DNA of 64,000 nt from Hymenobacter sp. BT18 (lineage in GTDB: Bacteria > Bacteroidota > Bacteroidia > Cytophagales > Hymenobacteraceae), in the NCBI RefSeq assembly GCF_012273015.1, contig NZ_CP050954.1, forward strand, positions 2,892,001 to 2,956,000. Direction: 5' to 3'. The notes beneath the pieces were generated by a model. It was not told where the DNA came from and searched no databases. It worked only from the letters and a program-made list of their open reading frames with translations. This document shows, piece after piece, positions 43,471 through 51,979 of the stretch (position 1 is its first letter; every line of letters starts with the position of its first letter). Position numbers and translations under genes: made by a program.

Positions 43471-43929
43471 ATGCAAACCTGGAACGATGTTATCCGGCTC
43501 GCCAACCACGGCAGCCCGGCCCCCGATAAGCGCGTAGAAAAAACCAACGAGGAGTGGCGCCAGCTGCTCACGCCCCAGCAGTACCACGTCACGCGGGAGC
43601 ACGGCACCGAGCGGGCCTTCACGGGCGAATACTGCGAAGCCCACGAGGCGGGCCTCTACGCCTGCGTGTGCTGCGGCACCCCGCTCTACGACTCGCGCAC
43701 CAAGTTCGAGTCGGGCACGGGGTGGCCCAGCTTCACTCAGCCCGTAAAAGACAACGCCTTGCGGTACAAGAAAGACACCAGCTACGGCATGACGCGCGTA
43801 GAAGTGCTCTGCAATGCCTGCGACGCCCACCAGGGCCACGTATTCCCCGACGGCCCGCCGCCTTCGGGGCTGCGCTTATGCATCAACTCGGCCAGCATCA
43901 AGCTGGTGAGCGAGCCACAGGCCGCCTGA
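43471..43929 (+). CDS. msrB: Peptide-methionine (R)-S-oxide reductase
   Basis: Protein of 152 residues from ATG 43471. It reduces methionine-R-sulfoxide in proteins. Zinc cysteine pairs are CVCC (GLYACVCCGTPLY) and CNAC (VLCNACDAHQGHVF). The substrate region is FESGTGWPSF, and the catalytic cysteine is in GLRLCINSASI, the family's RYCxN with Leu for Tyr. No signal peptide, so cytoplasmic. The longer start at 43447 is less likely. Confidence 0.95.
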   Translation: MQTWNDVIRLANHGSPAPDKRVEKTNEEWRQLLTPQQYHVTREHGTERAFTGEYCEAHEAGLYACVCCGTPLYDSRTKFESGTGWPSFTQPVKDNALRYKKDTSYGMTRVEVLCNACDAHQGHVFPDGPPPSGLRLCINSASIKLVSEPQAA

Positions 43930-43978
43930 CGCTTTTACGCACAGCCGGAGGGGAAACCCGCCAAAATCAAGTACTTTG

Positions 43979-44015
43979 GGCTTGTCTGACCGTGGGGTTA
44001 GGCAAGCCTTTTTTG
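43979..44015 (+). terminator. Probable terminator between msrB and the T9SS cargo gene
   Basis: The imperfect stem GGCTTG..CTGAC / GT..AGGCAAGCC is followed by TTTTTTG. It lies about 50 bases after msrB, but also just after a TACTTTG sequence (43972-43978) that could be a -7 box for the next gene. It might therefore be a leader hairpin of that gene instead. Confidence 0.45.
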
Positions 44016-44030
44016 TTCTTATCACTTTGT

Positions 44031-45245
44031 ATGAAGAAACAGCTACTCGCCTTATTTGCTACTGCCTTATTGCCAGGAGTGGCGCTATACGCACAAGTCC
44101 AGCCGGAACCCCTTTTACCTGACCCCATTGCCAGTGCTGCGCGGGCCACTGCCGCTACAGTGTTTCAGCCAACACAGCTGCTGGAGCAGACCTATGCGCT
44201 GACTGACTGGAAAAATAAAACCCGCACAGTGCTGCAGAAATTTGCCGGTCCCAACCAGCCACAGCTTTCCGTGGTAGATGCCTGGGATGGGAATGCCTGG
44301 AAGCCGTCTTTGTACAGCCACTTGCGCTACACTCCCGACGGGCAGATGAAAACCGATACGTTCTTCACCTACCAGCCCGGCAACCCCAAAGCCTTTGCCT
44401 ACCTGGCCATTGCGCAAAGCTTCAATAGCGCCCGGCAGCTTACGGAGCGGGTTACTTCCGCTCTCAATATCGGCACCACCAAGTGGGTGCCCGTTAGCCG
44501 CGCCCAGATCAGCTATACCAACGGCCTGGCCACGCAGCAGGTAGAACAGAGCTACGATTACGGCACGGAGAAGTATCTGAACGTAGCCCGGTCGCTGTAT
44601 AGCTACAACGCCAGCAAGCAGCAAACGCAGCACGAGCAACAGAAACTTGAAAACAATGCCTGGGTAAAGCTGCAGCGCTACGACAACACCTATACGGCCA
44701 CGGGCAAGCTAGCCCAGCAGCAGCTCAGCCGCCCCGTGAATAACATGTACGAAGTCATGTATCGGTTTACGTTTTCCTATGATGCGGCCGACCGCGTCAC
44801 TAAAATTCTTACGGAAGAGAAAAAGGCCGCTACTTGGGTGTCGGTGCAGCAAACGGTGTATGCCTACGACGGCAAGGGCAACCCAGCCAGCTATACCGAG
44901 CAGGCTTGGTCGGGCACCGCATTTGTAAATGCGCGGCGGGTGTTGATAACGGGCCAGTTGGTGACAGCTAACCAGGCAGCCCAGGCCCGGCAGTTTCAGT
45001 TGACGGTAGCGCCTAATCCCGCCCATGGAGCAGCCCAGGTACAATACACACTGGCTTCTCCGGCCACGGTAGCTGCTCAGGTGTTTGATGGAGTTGGGCG
45101 GGAGGTGGTGCGCTTAGCTTCACCTCAGCAGCAGGGTATTGGCCGCCAATCATTGCTGGTCCCTGCTACGCTGCAACCAGGCCTGTACGTCGTGCGCCTC
45201 AGCATCAACGACGAGGTAGTCCAGACAAAATTGGTGGTACAATAA
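44031..45245 (+). CDS. T9SS-exported protein with C-terminal sorting domain
   Basis: Protein of 404 residues: signal peptide MKKQLLALFATALLPGVALY-AQ, then repeated beta units with Y-x-Y patterns (SYTNGLATQQVEQSYDYG, LYSYNASKQQTQHEQQK, FSYDAADRVTKI, YAYDGKGNPASY) resembling YD/RHS-type repeats. The last 75 residues are a type A T9SS sorting domain: VAPNPAHGAAQVQYTLAS, VFDGVGREV, LQPGLYVVRLSIND and KLVVQ. The protein would be exported by the Por/Gld system and anchored or released at the surface. The longest frame begins in another frame's shadow over msrB and is rejected. No enzyme motif was seen. Confidence 0.88.
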   Translation: MKKQLLALFATALLPGVALYAQVQPEPLLPDPIASAARATAATVFQPTQLLEQTYALTDWKNKTRTVLQKFAGPNQPQLSVVDAWDGNAWKPSLYSHLRYTPDGQMKTDTFFTYQPGNPKAFAYLAIAQSFNSARQLTERVTSALNIGTTKWVPVSRAQISYTNGLATQQVEQSYDYGTEKYLNVARSLYSYNASKQQTQHEQQKLENNAWVKLQRYDNTYTATGKLAQQQLSRPVNNMYEVMYRFTFSYDAADRVTKILTEEKKAATWVSVQQTVYAYDGKGNPASYTEQAWSGTAFVNARRVLITGQLVTANQAAQARQFQLTVAPNPAHGAAQVQYTLASPATVAAQVFDGVGREVVRLASPQQQGIGRQSLLVPATLQPGLYVVRLSINDEVVQTKLVVQ

Positions 45246-45268
45246 GCTCGCACCACAACTTTAAATAG

Positions 45269-45314
45269 GAAAACAAGCCGCCACTGGCCCTAGGTCGGTG
45301 GCGGCTTTGTTTTC
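45269..45314 (+). terminator. Terminator of the T9SS cargo gene
   Basis: The stem AAAACAAGCCGCCAC..C / G..GTGGCGGCTTTGTTTT is followed by little else before the sdaAA region. Confidence 0.85.
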
Positions 45315-45460
45315 AGGGCACAGACCAGAATTTCTACCGATTTTCGCACCCCATCCACCAATTGTTGTTCGTAAGACGGAGGTAGTTGACAGTTCTTGCT
45401 TTAGGCAGGAGCCGTTACTGACCACCAGCAACCGCCAACAAAAATTACCCCACCCACCCC

Positions 45461-46366
45461 ATGTCCCTACTTTTCACCGATTTTGCTTCCTGGCAAGCCC
45501 ATTGCGCCAGTACCGGGGAGCCGCTGTACCAGCCCGTGCTGGCCTACGAGATAGAACAAAAGGGCCGCACCGAAGACCAGATCTGGCCTGGCCTGCAGCG
45601 CGCCTACGACGTGATGCGCGACGCCGTGCACACGGGCCTCACCGGCGACATGACCTCCCGCTCGGGCATGATCAACAACGGCGCGAAGAAGATTGCGGCT
45701 TCCCCCGTGACGGTGCTGTCACCCGAGTTCAAAAGTCTTATCATTCGGGCCCTGGGCGCCAAGGAAGTGAATTCGTGCATGGGCCGGGTAGTGGCCGCTC
45801 CTACGGCCGGGGCCTCCGGCATCCTGCCCGGTGTGCTCGTTACGCTGCAGGACCTGCATAAGCTGGAAGACCAAAAAATCCTGGAAGGTTTGCTGGTGGC
45901 GGCGGGTATTGCCCTCATCATCGAGCAAAATGCTTCCCTTGCCGGGGCCGTAGGTGGCTGCCAGGCCGAAACGGGCTCGGCGGCGGCTATGGGGGCCGGC
46001 GCTATAGTGTACTGCCTGGGCGGAACCGTCGAGCAGACGTTTTCCGCCGTAGCCATTACCATTCAGTGCATGCTGGGCTTGGTGTGCGACCCGGTAGCCG
46101 GACTAGTGGAGGTACCTTGCGTGGTGCGCAACGCCTCCGCGGCAGCCATAGCCTTCAGCTCCGCCCAGATTGCCATTGCCGGCGTCGACCCGGTGATTCC
46201 CGTAGATCAGTGCGTGGCCGCGCTGGGCGAGGTAGGGCAGAGCATGGAAACCCGCTACAAGGAAACCGCGCTGGGCGGCCTTGCCAATACTACCCGGGGG
46301 CGCGAAATCGAGAAAATGGTGCTGGTGCAGGACGTGCAGATTTTGCCCGACGAAGAAACTACCTGA
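45461..46366 (+). CDS. sdaAA: L-serine ammonia-lyase, iron-sulfur-dependent, alpha subunit
   Basis: Protein of 301 residues that, with a beta subunit, deaminates L-serine to pyruvate using a 4Fe-4S cluster as Lewis acid. Motifs: SRSGMINNGAKKI (about 66-78), VVAAPTAGASGILPGVL (about 110-126), GGCQAETGSAAAMGAG (about 166-181) and MLGLVCDPVAGLVEVPCVVRN (about 203-223; cluster cysteines in CDPVAG and VPC). No beta-subunit (sdaAB) gene is in the window, so the partner must be elsewhere. The start was chosen at ATG 45461 in good family agreement. Confidence 0.93.
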   Translation: MSLLFTDFASWQAHCASTGEPLYQPVLAYEIEQKGRTEDQIWPGLQRAYDVMRDAVHTGLTGDMTSRSGMINNGAKKIAASPVTVLSPEFKSLIIRALGAKEVNSCMGRVVAAPTAGASGILPGVLVTLQDLHKLEDQKILEGLLVAAGIALIIEQNASLAGAVGGCQAETGSAAAMGAGAIVYCLGGTVEQTFSAVAITIQCMLGLVCDPVAGLVEVPCVVRNASAAAIAFSSAQIAIAGVDPVIPVDQCVAALGEVGQSMETRYKETALGGLANTTRGREIEKMVLVQDVQILPDEETT

Positions 46367-46386
46367 GGCCGGCCCGAGCCAAGGCG

Positions 46387-47436
46387 CTAAAAGGCCTTGA
46401 TTTCCGGCGTCATGGTGAGCTGGCCCAGGTAGGCAATGGCGGGCTGGTAGCGGCTGCGCAACTCCTGGTACTGGTGCCAGCAGGCTTCTACGTCTTCCTC
46501 CAGGGGAATTCCCTGCGCCCGCAACTGCGCGTAGGCTTCCCGGAAACTTTCCCCAGAGGGCTCTTCGATGCGGGCCTTGGGCAGGGCTTCGGGATTGGCA
46601 TGGGCGCCCTCAAAGTACCGGTACACGCGGTTGATGCTGATGCATCCGGCTTTAAAGCAGATTTCGCCGTGCGGGTTGCGGGGAGCAGCCACCGTGCTCA
46701 GCAGCAGGGCCGCTGCATCCAGGATGATATCGGCAGCCATAACCCAGGAGCGCCCCGGCTGAGGGGACCGGAAGAAGGCCAGGATGCCCAGGGAAGTATG
46801 GCTTTCCTCGATTTCCACAAACCAGGACTCCCATTCTTCCCACTTCACCCCGTCGTGCTGCAGGGCGCCGGCGCGGTGCAGCCACTCTAGCAGCGTTACG
46901 GCGGAGGCCGGAGCGCCCGCCCGCAGCTCCAGGCGGGCCACCACCAGCTCCCGCCGGGAAAAAGCCTGGTACATCGTGGGCAGGTAGGAAATCAGCAGCG
47001 TAACCAGCAGCAGCCCGAGCCCGGCTTCGGAGTACGACACGGCGTTGGGCAGAAACCCTTTGCTGGGCTCCTCAGAGCCCAGGGTAAACAGGGAGCTGTT
47101 GCTGATACGAAAACAACGGTCAAAATCTCCCTCACCCAGCGCCCAAAAGATGGCGGTGTAGCCTAGCCCCACCATCACCAGCCACACCGCCGGCAGTGTT
47201 ACCAGGGCTACGGGAGCATACAAAGCCATTACCCGGTCGCGGCTGCCGTAGGTTTTCTTGAGGCGGGCCAGGCGGCTAAACAGGAAGCGGATGCTGCGGA
47301 ACACCCAATTGGTAATAAGCACCGACTCATTGCGGGGCAGCACAAAAGAGCGAATGGCGGCCAGCAGCGTACTGAGCACCAGCAAGGCCCCGCCCACAAA
47401 GGCCAGCACATGCAGCAAGAAAGTCCAGGAGGGCAT
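46387..47436 (-). CDS. Channel-like membrane protein (ion_trans_2-like, degenerate filter)
   Basis: Protein of 349 residues from ATG 47436 (MPSWTFLLHVLAFVGG). Three membrane segments: about 7-26, 75-98 and 150-170. Between the last two, FRISNSSLFTLGSEEPSKGF sits where a two-TM potassium-channel pore helix and filter would be, and the following helix is preceded by SYSEAGLGLLLVTLLISYLP. TLGSEEP resembles the filter pattern TVGYGD but lacks the GYG. A soluble C-terminal half (about 180-349) has conserved cysteines and Trp. I know no name for it. Channel-like homology is an inference from layout. It is divergent from the lipoprotein gene at 47557. Confidence 0.5.
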   Translation of the reverse strand: MPSWTFLLHVLAFVGGALLVLSTLLAAIRSFVLPRNESVLITNWVFRSIRFLFSRLARLKKTYGSRDRVMALYAPVALVTLPAVWLVMVGLGYTAIFWALGEGDFDRCFRISNSSLFTLGSEEPSKGFLPNAVSYSEAGLGLLLVTLLISYLPTMYQAFSRRELVVARLELRAGAPASAVTLLEWLHRAGALQHDGVKWEEWESWFVEIEESHTSLGILAFFRSPQPGRSWVMAADIILDAAALLLSTVAAPRNPHGEICFKAGCISINRVYRYFEGAHANPEALPKARIEEPSGESFREAYAQLRAQGIPLEEDVEACWHQYQELRSRYQPAIAYLGQLTMTPEIKAF

Positions 47437-47556
47437 CAAATGGTCAGGGAAGGCCAGCGTATGGGCTGAGTGTACGTGACGCGTTTCCCACAGTTGAGGT
47501 AGAAGCTGGTATGGTTTTCGCCGCGCGCCCATTCTTTTACCTAACCAATTTATAGT

Positions 47557-48300
47557 ATGAAATTCTTTACTCCTGCTCTTGTTTCAATTCTGGGTGCGTC
47601 GGTACTATCAGCGGGCTGTTCCGTCGGCCGGGTGTCCATGCAAGTGCCCACGGAGCTAACGGCTACCAGTCCTTTGCCGGTCACCGGTAAGCAAGGCTTT
47701 ACCTACAGTTATCAGTTCGGTGAATTCAGCACTGCTGCCGTGCACAAAGGCTGGCGCAGCACGGCTACGCACTCGGTGGGCCAGCCAATAAGTGCCGATC
47801 TAACCCGCGTCCGGCAGAAGTCATCCTTTGTGCTGCAGCCCGTAGGTGGCACTACCTGGGAAGCCCAGAGTGCTTATCTGCTGCGTGACAACGACCTGGG
47901 TATACAGACCGGGGCAAACTCCCGCACCGACGTCACCCTGCGCAGCGACGAAGTGTTCAGGACGTATATTTTCGCCCCGAATCAGCCGGGGTGGCAGCTG
48001 GTGGTGGAAAATCACCTGGGTCTGGGCCGGGAGCTACAGCCCCCGGCCGGCACGCTCAGCAGTGGCGATTCGGTGCTGACGGTGCGGCCCGTTACGCACC
48101 TGATGCGGCGCGACGGCCAGCCCATGCAGCTGCCAACCGGTTCGCCCCTGGGCTACGAGTTTGTGCGCGCCAATGGCTCCGTAGTGGCGGCCGTAGAGCT
48201 GCTGGGGCGCGGGCGGGTGTGGCTGAGCCCGGCCCTGTCTCCCGAAACCAAAGGCCCGGTAGTAGCCGCCGTAACGGCCCTGCTCATGCACCATCGGTAA
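47557..48300 (+). CDS. Hypothetical lipoprotein
   Basis: Lipoprotein of 247 residues, lipobox SAGC (Cys21) after a clear hydrophobic signal. The mature region is beta-rich with GKQGFTYSYQFGEFSTAAVHKGWRS in two parts (residues about 44-68), then FAPNQPGWQLVVENHLG and LGYEFVRANGSVVAAVELLGRGRVWL. I do not recognise the family. It shares an 18-base-arm terminator with the convergent lutB gene, and the hairpin overlaps both stop codons. Confidence 0.7.
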   Translation: MKFFTPALVSILGASVLSAGCSVGRVSMQVPTELTATSPLPVTGKQGFTYSYQFGEFSTAAVHKGWRSTATHSVGQPISADLTRVRQKSSFVLQPVGGTTWEAQSAYLLRDNDLGIQTGANSRTDVTLRSDEVFRTYIFAPNQPGWQLVVENHLGLGRELQPPAGTLSSGDSVLTVRPVTHLMRRDGQPMQLPTGSPLGYEFVRANGSVVAAVELLGRGRVWLSPALSPETKGPVVAAVTALLMHHR

Positions 48301-48341
48301 GGCATGTGGCCCGCACAACCAGTGTGCGGGCCACATGCCTT
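48299..48341. terminator. Bidirectional terminator between convergent lipoprotein gene and lutB
   Basis: Perfect 18-base arms (48299-48316 and 48324-48341) around a 7-base loop. The ends of both coding regions fall inside the hairpin (TAA at 48298-48300 on plus; TAA read from 48342 to 48340 on minus). Confidence 0.85.
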
Positions 48342-49719
48342 ATTTCTTGCGCTGTTTCCAGAGCTGGCGAAACGACTTCGGCGCTATCTGCAGGGCGTCG
48401 CGGCGCTTGCTCCAGCCTACTTCACCCAGCAGGCGGCTGAGTACCCAGTTTTTGCCAGCCGCAGGCGCCGCATCCCAGGCCCAGCGGTGCTTCATGCCAT
48501 ACAGCCAGAAGCCCACGGCGCGACGCTCTTCCTTGTCAGTAAAGCCCTGACTGACGGCCTGCTGGCGGTTTTTGAGCAGCAGGTTGTGCAGGTTGATTTT
48601 TACGGGGCACACCGAAGTGCAGGCTCCGCACAGCGAGGAAGCAAAGCTCAGGTGCTTGTTTTCCTCCATGCCCGCCAGGTGGGGCGAAATCACCGAGCCG
48701 ATGGGCCCGGAGTACGTGGTTTCGTAGGTGTGGCCGCCAATGTTCTTGTACACGGGGCATACGTTCAGGCAGGCCCCGCAGCGGATACAGTGCAGGGCCT
48801 CGCGCTTGTCGGGCTGCTCCAGCAGGTTGGTGCGCCCATTGTCGAGCAGCACCACGTACATTTCCTCGGGGCCATCCTTTTCCAAAGGCTGGCGCGGACC
48901 CGTGTACACGGTGTTGTAGACGGTGAGCTGCTGCCCGGTGCCACTGGTGCTCAGCAAAGGCCAGAACAAATCCAGGTCCTGCAGGCGCGGTATTACCTTC
49001 TCGATGCCTACAATGGCAATGTGCGTTTTGGGGAAGGTGGCCGAAAGGCGGGCGTTGCCCTCGTTTTCCGTCACGGCCACGCCGCCCACGTCCGCAATCA
49101 GGAAGTTGCCGCCTGTGATGCCGACCTCCGCCGTGGTGTACTTCTGGCGCAGCAGGCGGCGGGCCGTGAGCACCAGCTCCTGGGCATCGTCGGTGGGCTG
49201 GATGCCCAGGTGCTTCACGAAGATGTTGGCAATGTCCTGCTTGCTCAGGTGCATGGCCGGCGTGACGATGTGGTAGGGCCGCTCCCCGTTCAGCTGCACG
49301 ATGTACTCACCCAGGTCCGTTTCGATGGACTCGATGCCGTTCTTCTCCAGAAACGAATTCAGGTGAATTTCCTCGGTAGTCATGCTTTTGGCCTTCACCA
49401 CCGTGCGCGCGTGCTTGCGGGCCATGATCTTGCCGATTTCCAGCAGGGCCTCCTCCGCATTCTGCGCCCAGATGACGCGGCCGCCCCGGGCCGTGAAGTT
49501 GCGCTCAAACTCCAGCAGGTAGTCATCGAGGTGGTTGATGGCCTTGGCCTTCAGATAGGAAGCCCGTTCCCGCGCCAGCTCATGGTCGCGGTACCAGTCG
49601 AGGCCGGTTTGCACGGCCGCGTTGTACTTGCCGATGTTGAAGCGAATCTTGCGCCGATGCTCCAGGTCAAAGGCTTTGGCCTCGCTGTCCCGCTGAAATT
49701 GACTAGGTTTGGTAAGCAT
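48340..49719 (-). CDS. lutB: Lactate utilization iron-sulfur protein LutB
   Basis: Protein of 459 residues. LutB, with LutA and LutC, oxidises L-lactate to pyruvate. The N-terminal LUD domain shows GGRVIWAQNAEEALLEIG, VVKAKSMTTEEIHLN and ITGGNFLIADVGGVAVTENEGNARL (in parts). Two 4Fe-4S motifs follow: CIRCGACLNVCPVYKNIGG (about 303-321) and CGACTSVCPVKINLHNLL (about 354-371). lutA and lutC are not adjacent in this window, so the operon is split or partners lie elsewhere. It is convergent with the lipoprotein gene at 47557. Confidence 0.93.
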   Translation of the reverse strand: MLTKPSQFQRDSEAKAFDLEHRRKIRFNIGKYNAAVQTGLDWYRDHELARERASYLKAKAINHLDDYLLEFERNFTARGGRVIWAQNAEEALLEIGKIMARKHARTVVKAKSMTTEEIHLNSFLEKNGIESIETDLGEYIVQLNGERPYHIVTPAMHLSKQDIANIFVKHLGIQPTDDAQELVLTARRLLRQKYTTAEVGITGGNFLIADVGGVAVTENEGNARLSATFPKTHIAIVGIEKVIPRLQDLDLFWPLLSTSGTGQQLTVYNTVYTGPRQPLEKDGPEEMYVVLLDNGRTNLLEQPDKREALHCIRCGACLNVCPVYKNIGGHTYETTYSGPIGSVISPHLAGMEENKHLSFASSLCGACTSVCPVKINLHNLLLKNRQQAVSQGFTDKEERRAVGFWLYGMKHRWAWDAAPAAGKNWVLSRLLGEVGWSKRRDALQIAPKSFRQLWKQRKK

Positions 49720-49765
49720 GTTTCTGGTGGCGTGTGCCGCGTTGTCTTGTTGAACATCCTTCGGT

Positions 49766-50152
49766 TTGGCCTTCTCTCACATTCCTGACCCTCTGCCGCC
49801 CGAAGGTTTTTCGCTGCCCGTCGACGAAATTGAGGGCAGCTTCCGCACCTGGGGGTTTCTGCCCGGCTACTCCCGCAACAGCCTCAGCGCCCGCCTCACG
49901 CTCTACCCCGAGCAGGTGGAGCTTAAGGTACTATCCGTGAGTAGCTACCCCTACGCGGCCCTGCGGGAGGTGGGTTACCGGCCCGCCGGACTCCTGCGCC
50001 AGGAACGGGTAGTGTTGTTCTTCACCAGTCCAAAACACACGAGCTACTCGTTTATTCCATCCTCGGCACCTATCCGGCGGGCGTTTCTGCAGTTTTGCGT
50101 ACAGCGAGGCCTCCATCTGTCAGCCGAAGCCCAGCAAGCCTTGCTGCTATAA
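49766..50152 (+). CDS. Conserved hypothetical protein, TTG start
   Basis: Soluble protein of 128 residues without signal or membrane segment. The frame opens at TTG 49766 and there is no earlier ATG in frame, so TTG is the likely start. Seen: SRNSLSARLTLYPEQVELKVLS, YPYAALREVGYRPAGLLRQ and RRAFLQFCVQRGLHLSAEAQ. The two halves suggest a small alpha/beta domain. I do not recognise the family. It is convergent with the M28 peptidase gene (9-base gap) and divergent from lutB (46-base gap). Confidence 0.5.
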   Translation: MAFSHIPDPLPPEGFSLPVDEIEGSFRTWGFLPGYSRNSLSARLTLYPEQVELKVLSVSSYPYAALREVGYRPAGLLRQERVVLFFTSPKHTSYSFIPSSAPIRRAFLQFCVQRGLHLSAEAQQALLL

Positions 50153-50161
50153 CCCGCCAGC

Positions 50162-51823
50162 CTACGGCTTGTTGGAATCGACCACAATCCGGTTGTCCCG
50201 GTTGGCCAGTTCCCAGGCCGTGTAAAATACCAGCTGGGCCCGGGTCTGGAGTTTGTCAAACTCAATCTTCTCCACATCGTCGGTGGGCTGGTGGTAGTCG
50301 GCGTGGTCGCCGGTGGTGTAGAAGATAACCGGGATTTTGTGCTTGGCGAAGTTGTAGTGGTCGGAGCGGTAGTACACCCGCTCGGGGTCATTAGGGTCGT
50401 TGAAGTGGTAGTCGAAATCGAGCTTGGTGTACTTCTGGTTGGCGGCTTCGTTGATGGCGTGCAGCTCCGAGGAAAGCTTGTCGGAGCCCACCAGGGCCAC
50501 GTAGTTGGGCTTGCCTTCGTGTTCCTTATCGGTGCGGCCCACCATGTCGATGTTCAGGTCGGCAATGGTTTGCTCCAGCGGGAAAATGGGGTGGTCGGTG
50601 TAGTACTCCGAGCCAAATAAGCCTTCCTCTTCGCCCGTCACGGTCAGGAACAGGATGCTGCGGCGCGGGCCGTGGCCCTCGGCTTTGGCTTTAGTAAAAG
50701 CCTCGGCCAGCTCCAGCACCGAGACTGTGCCCGAGCCATCATCGTCGGCCCCGTTAAAGACTACCCCGTTTTTGATGCCCAGGTGGTCGTAGTGGGAAGA
50801 TATTACCAGGATTTCGTCTTTCTTATCGGTGCCTTCCAGGAAGCCCAGCACGTTTTCGGTAGCAAAGGTTTCTTGTTGGCGCGCGGCCTTAATGGCGAAG
50901 GGCGCCGGTTTGAAGGGCGACTTTACCGGCTGCTTGGCCGTGGCGGTGCTTTCCTGATACTCACGCAGCTTCTCAGCGGTAGTGCGCAGCAGGGCCGCGC
51001 CCAGGACCGGCGACACGAAGAAGTAGCCCGCGCGCGGGGTCTCCGCCTTGCCCAGCATATTCATGCGAGCCTGGTCTACGTAAGGCCGCACCATGCCCAG
51101 CGTTTTGCGGTAAGCGGCCGTGTCGGGGTTCACGAAGAACACGCTGCGGGCGCCTTTCTGTGTGGCCAGCAGCACCTTGCTGCGCGTGTTCGGCACAAAC
51201 GCCTTGCCTGGGGCGGCTACGGCCGGGAGCCCCGACTTTCCATCCTTCATCGGCTCCCCGACGAGGATGATGAGGTCCTTGCCCTGCACGTCGCCCAGAG
51301 CCGCGTAGTCGGAGTAGCCGTCCTGCTCGATGCCGTAACCCGCAAACACCGGCTGTACCGTGGTTTCCTGCGAGAAGGACGAAGTGCCGGTGGCGTAGAA
51401 GTCGCGCTTCCACACAAAGGGCTGCTTGCCAATGGTGAGCGTGGGGGCATCTTTCCAGCGGGTACGCTCCAACGTGAACGGCTGCAGGTAGGTGTTTTCA
51501 AAACCTTGGACCGGCCCCGTGAGGCCCAGCTCCTTGAAGCGGTTGCTGATGTACTCGGCGGCCATTTTCTGGCCTTTCTCCCCGGTTTCGCGGCCCTCGT
51601 AGGCATCCGAGGCCAGCACCGTCAAGTGGCGGCGCAAATCTTCCTGGGTGATGCTTTGAGCGTACTGAAGCGCCCAGTCGGTGGCCACCGGGGCGGGCGC
51701 GGGTGCGGCCGGCTGGCTGGCTTTGGGTTTGTGCTTTACCTTGATTTTGCTCTGGGCCAGCGCCGGCTGAGCGGTGGCGCCGGCCAATGCCAGCAGTAGG
51801 GCGTAACGGTGCAGGGAGTTCAT
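50162..51823 (-). CDS. M28 family metallopeptidase, copy 1
   Basis: Secreted zinc aminopeptidase-like protein of 553 residues from ATG 51823; signal peptide MNSLHRYALLLALAGATAQP-ALA. A Lys-rich IKVKHKPK stretch follows. PA domain inserted at about 110-330. The di-zinc peptidase core has ISSHYDHLGIKNG and FNGADDDGSGTVSVLELA (His and Asp ligands), TVTGEEEGLFGSEYYTD (Glu pair), NIDMVGRTD (Asp), and the C-terminal histidine in DHADYHQPTDDVEKI, so all expected ligands are present. It is adjacent to a close paralogue at 51980-53665. Confidence 0.92.
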   Translation of the reverse strand: MNSLHRYALLLALAGATAQPALAQSKIKVKHKPKASQPAAPAPAPVATDWALQYAQSITQEDLRRHLTVLASDAYEGRETGEKGQKMAAEYISNRFKELGLTGPVQGFENTYLQPFTLERTRWKDAPTLTIGKQPFVWKRDFYATGTSSFSQETTVQPVFAGYGIEQDGYSDYAALGDVQGKDLIILVGEPMKDGKSGLPAVAAPGKAFVPNTRSKVLLATQKGARSVFFVNPDTAAYRKTLGMVRPYVDQARMNMLGKAETPRAGYFFVSPVLGAALLRTTAEKLREYQESTATAKQPVKSPFKPAPFAIKAARQQETFATENVLGFLEGTDKKDEILVISSHYDHLGIKNGVVFNGADDDGSGTVSVLELAEAFTKAKAEGHGPRRSILFLTVTGEEEGLFGSEYYTDHPIFPLEQTIADLNIDMVGRTDKEHEGKPNYVALVGSDKLSSELHAINEAANQKYTKLDFDYHFNDPNDPERVYYRSDHYNFAKHKIPVIFYTTGDHADYHQPTDDVEKIEFDKLQTRAQLVFYTAWELANRDNRIVVDSNKP

Positions 51824-51901
51824 ACAGGCAAGAACGGCAGAAATGGCCACACCTGCTGCGGCCAAGCCCTAAAGCTAGCTTACCAGCGGCCAGGCCCGCA
51901 G

Positions 51902-51942
51902 AAAAAAAGCCCCGGGCATCCGGGAAGGAGCCAGGGGCTTTT
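51902..51942 (-). terminator. Terminator after M28 copy 2
   Basis: The hairpin AAAAGCCCCTGG.. / ..CCGGGGCTTTT, read on the minus strand, is followed by a T run. It lies just after the stop of the gene at 51980-53665, before copy 1's start. Confidence 0.75.
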
Positions 51943-51979
51943 GACAGAAACAGCGGGCTAAGCGAAGCCGCGGTTTAAA

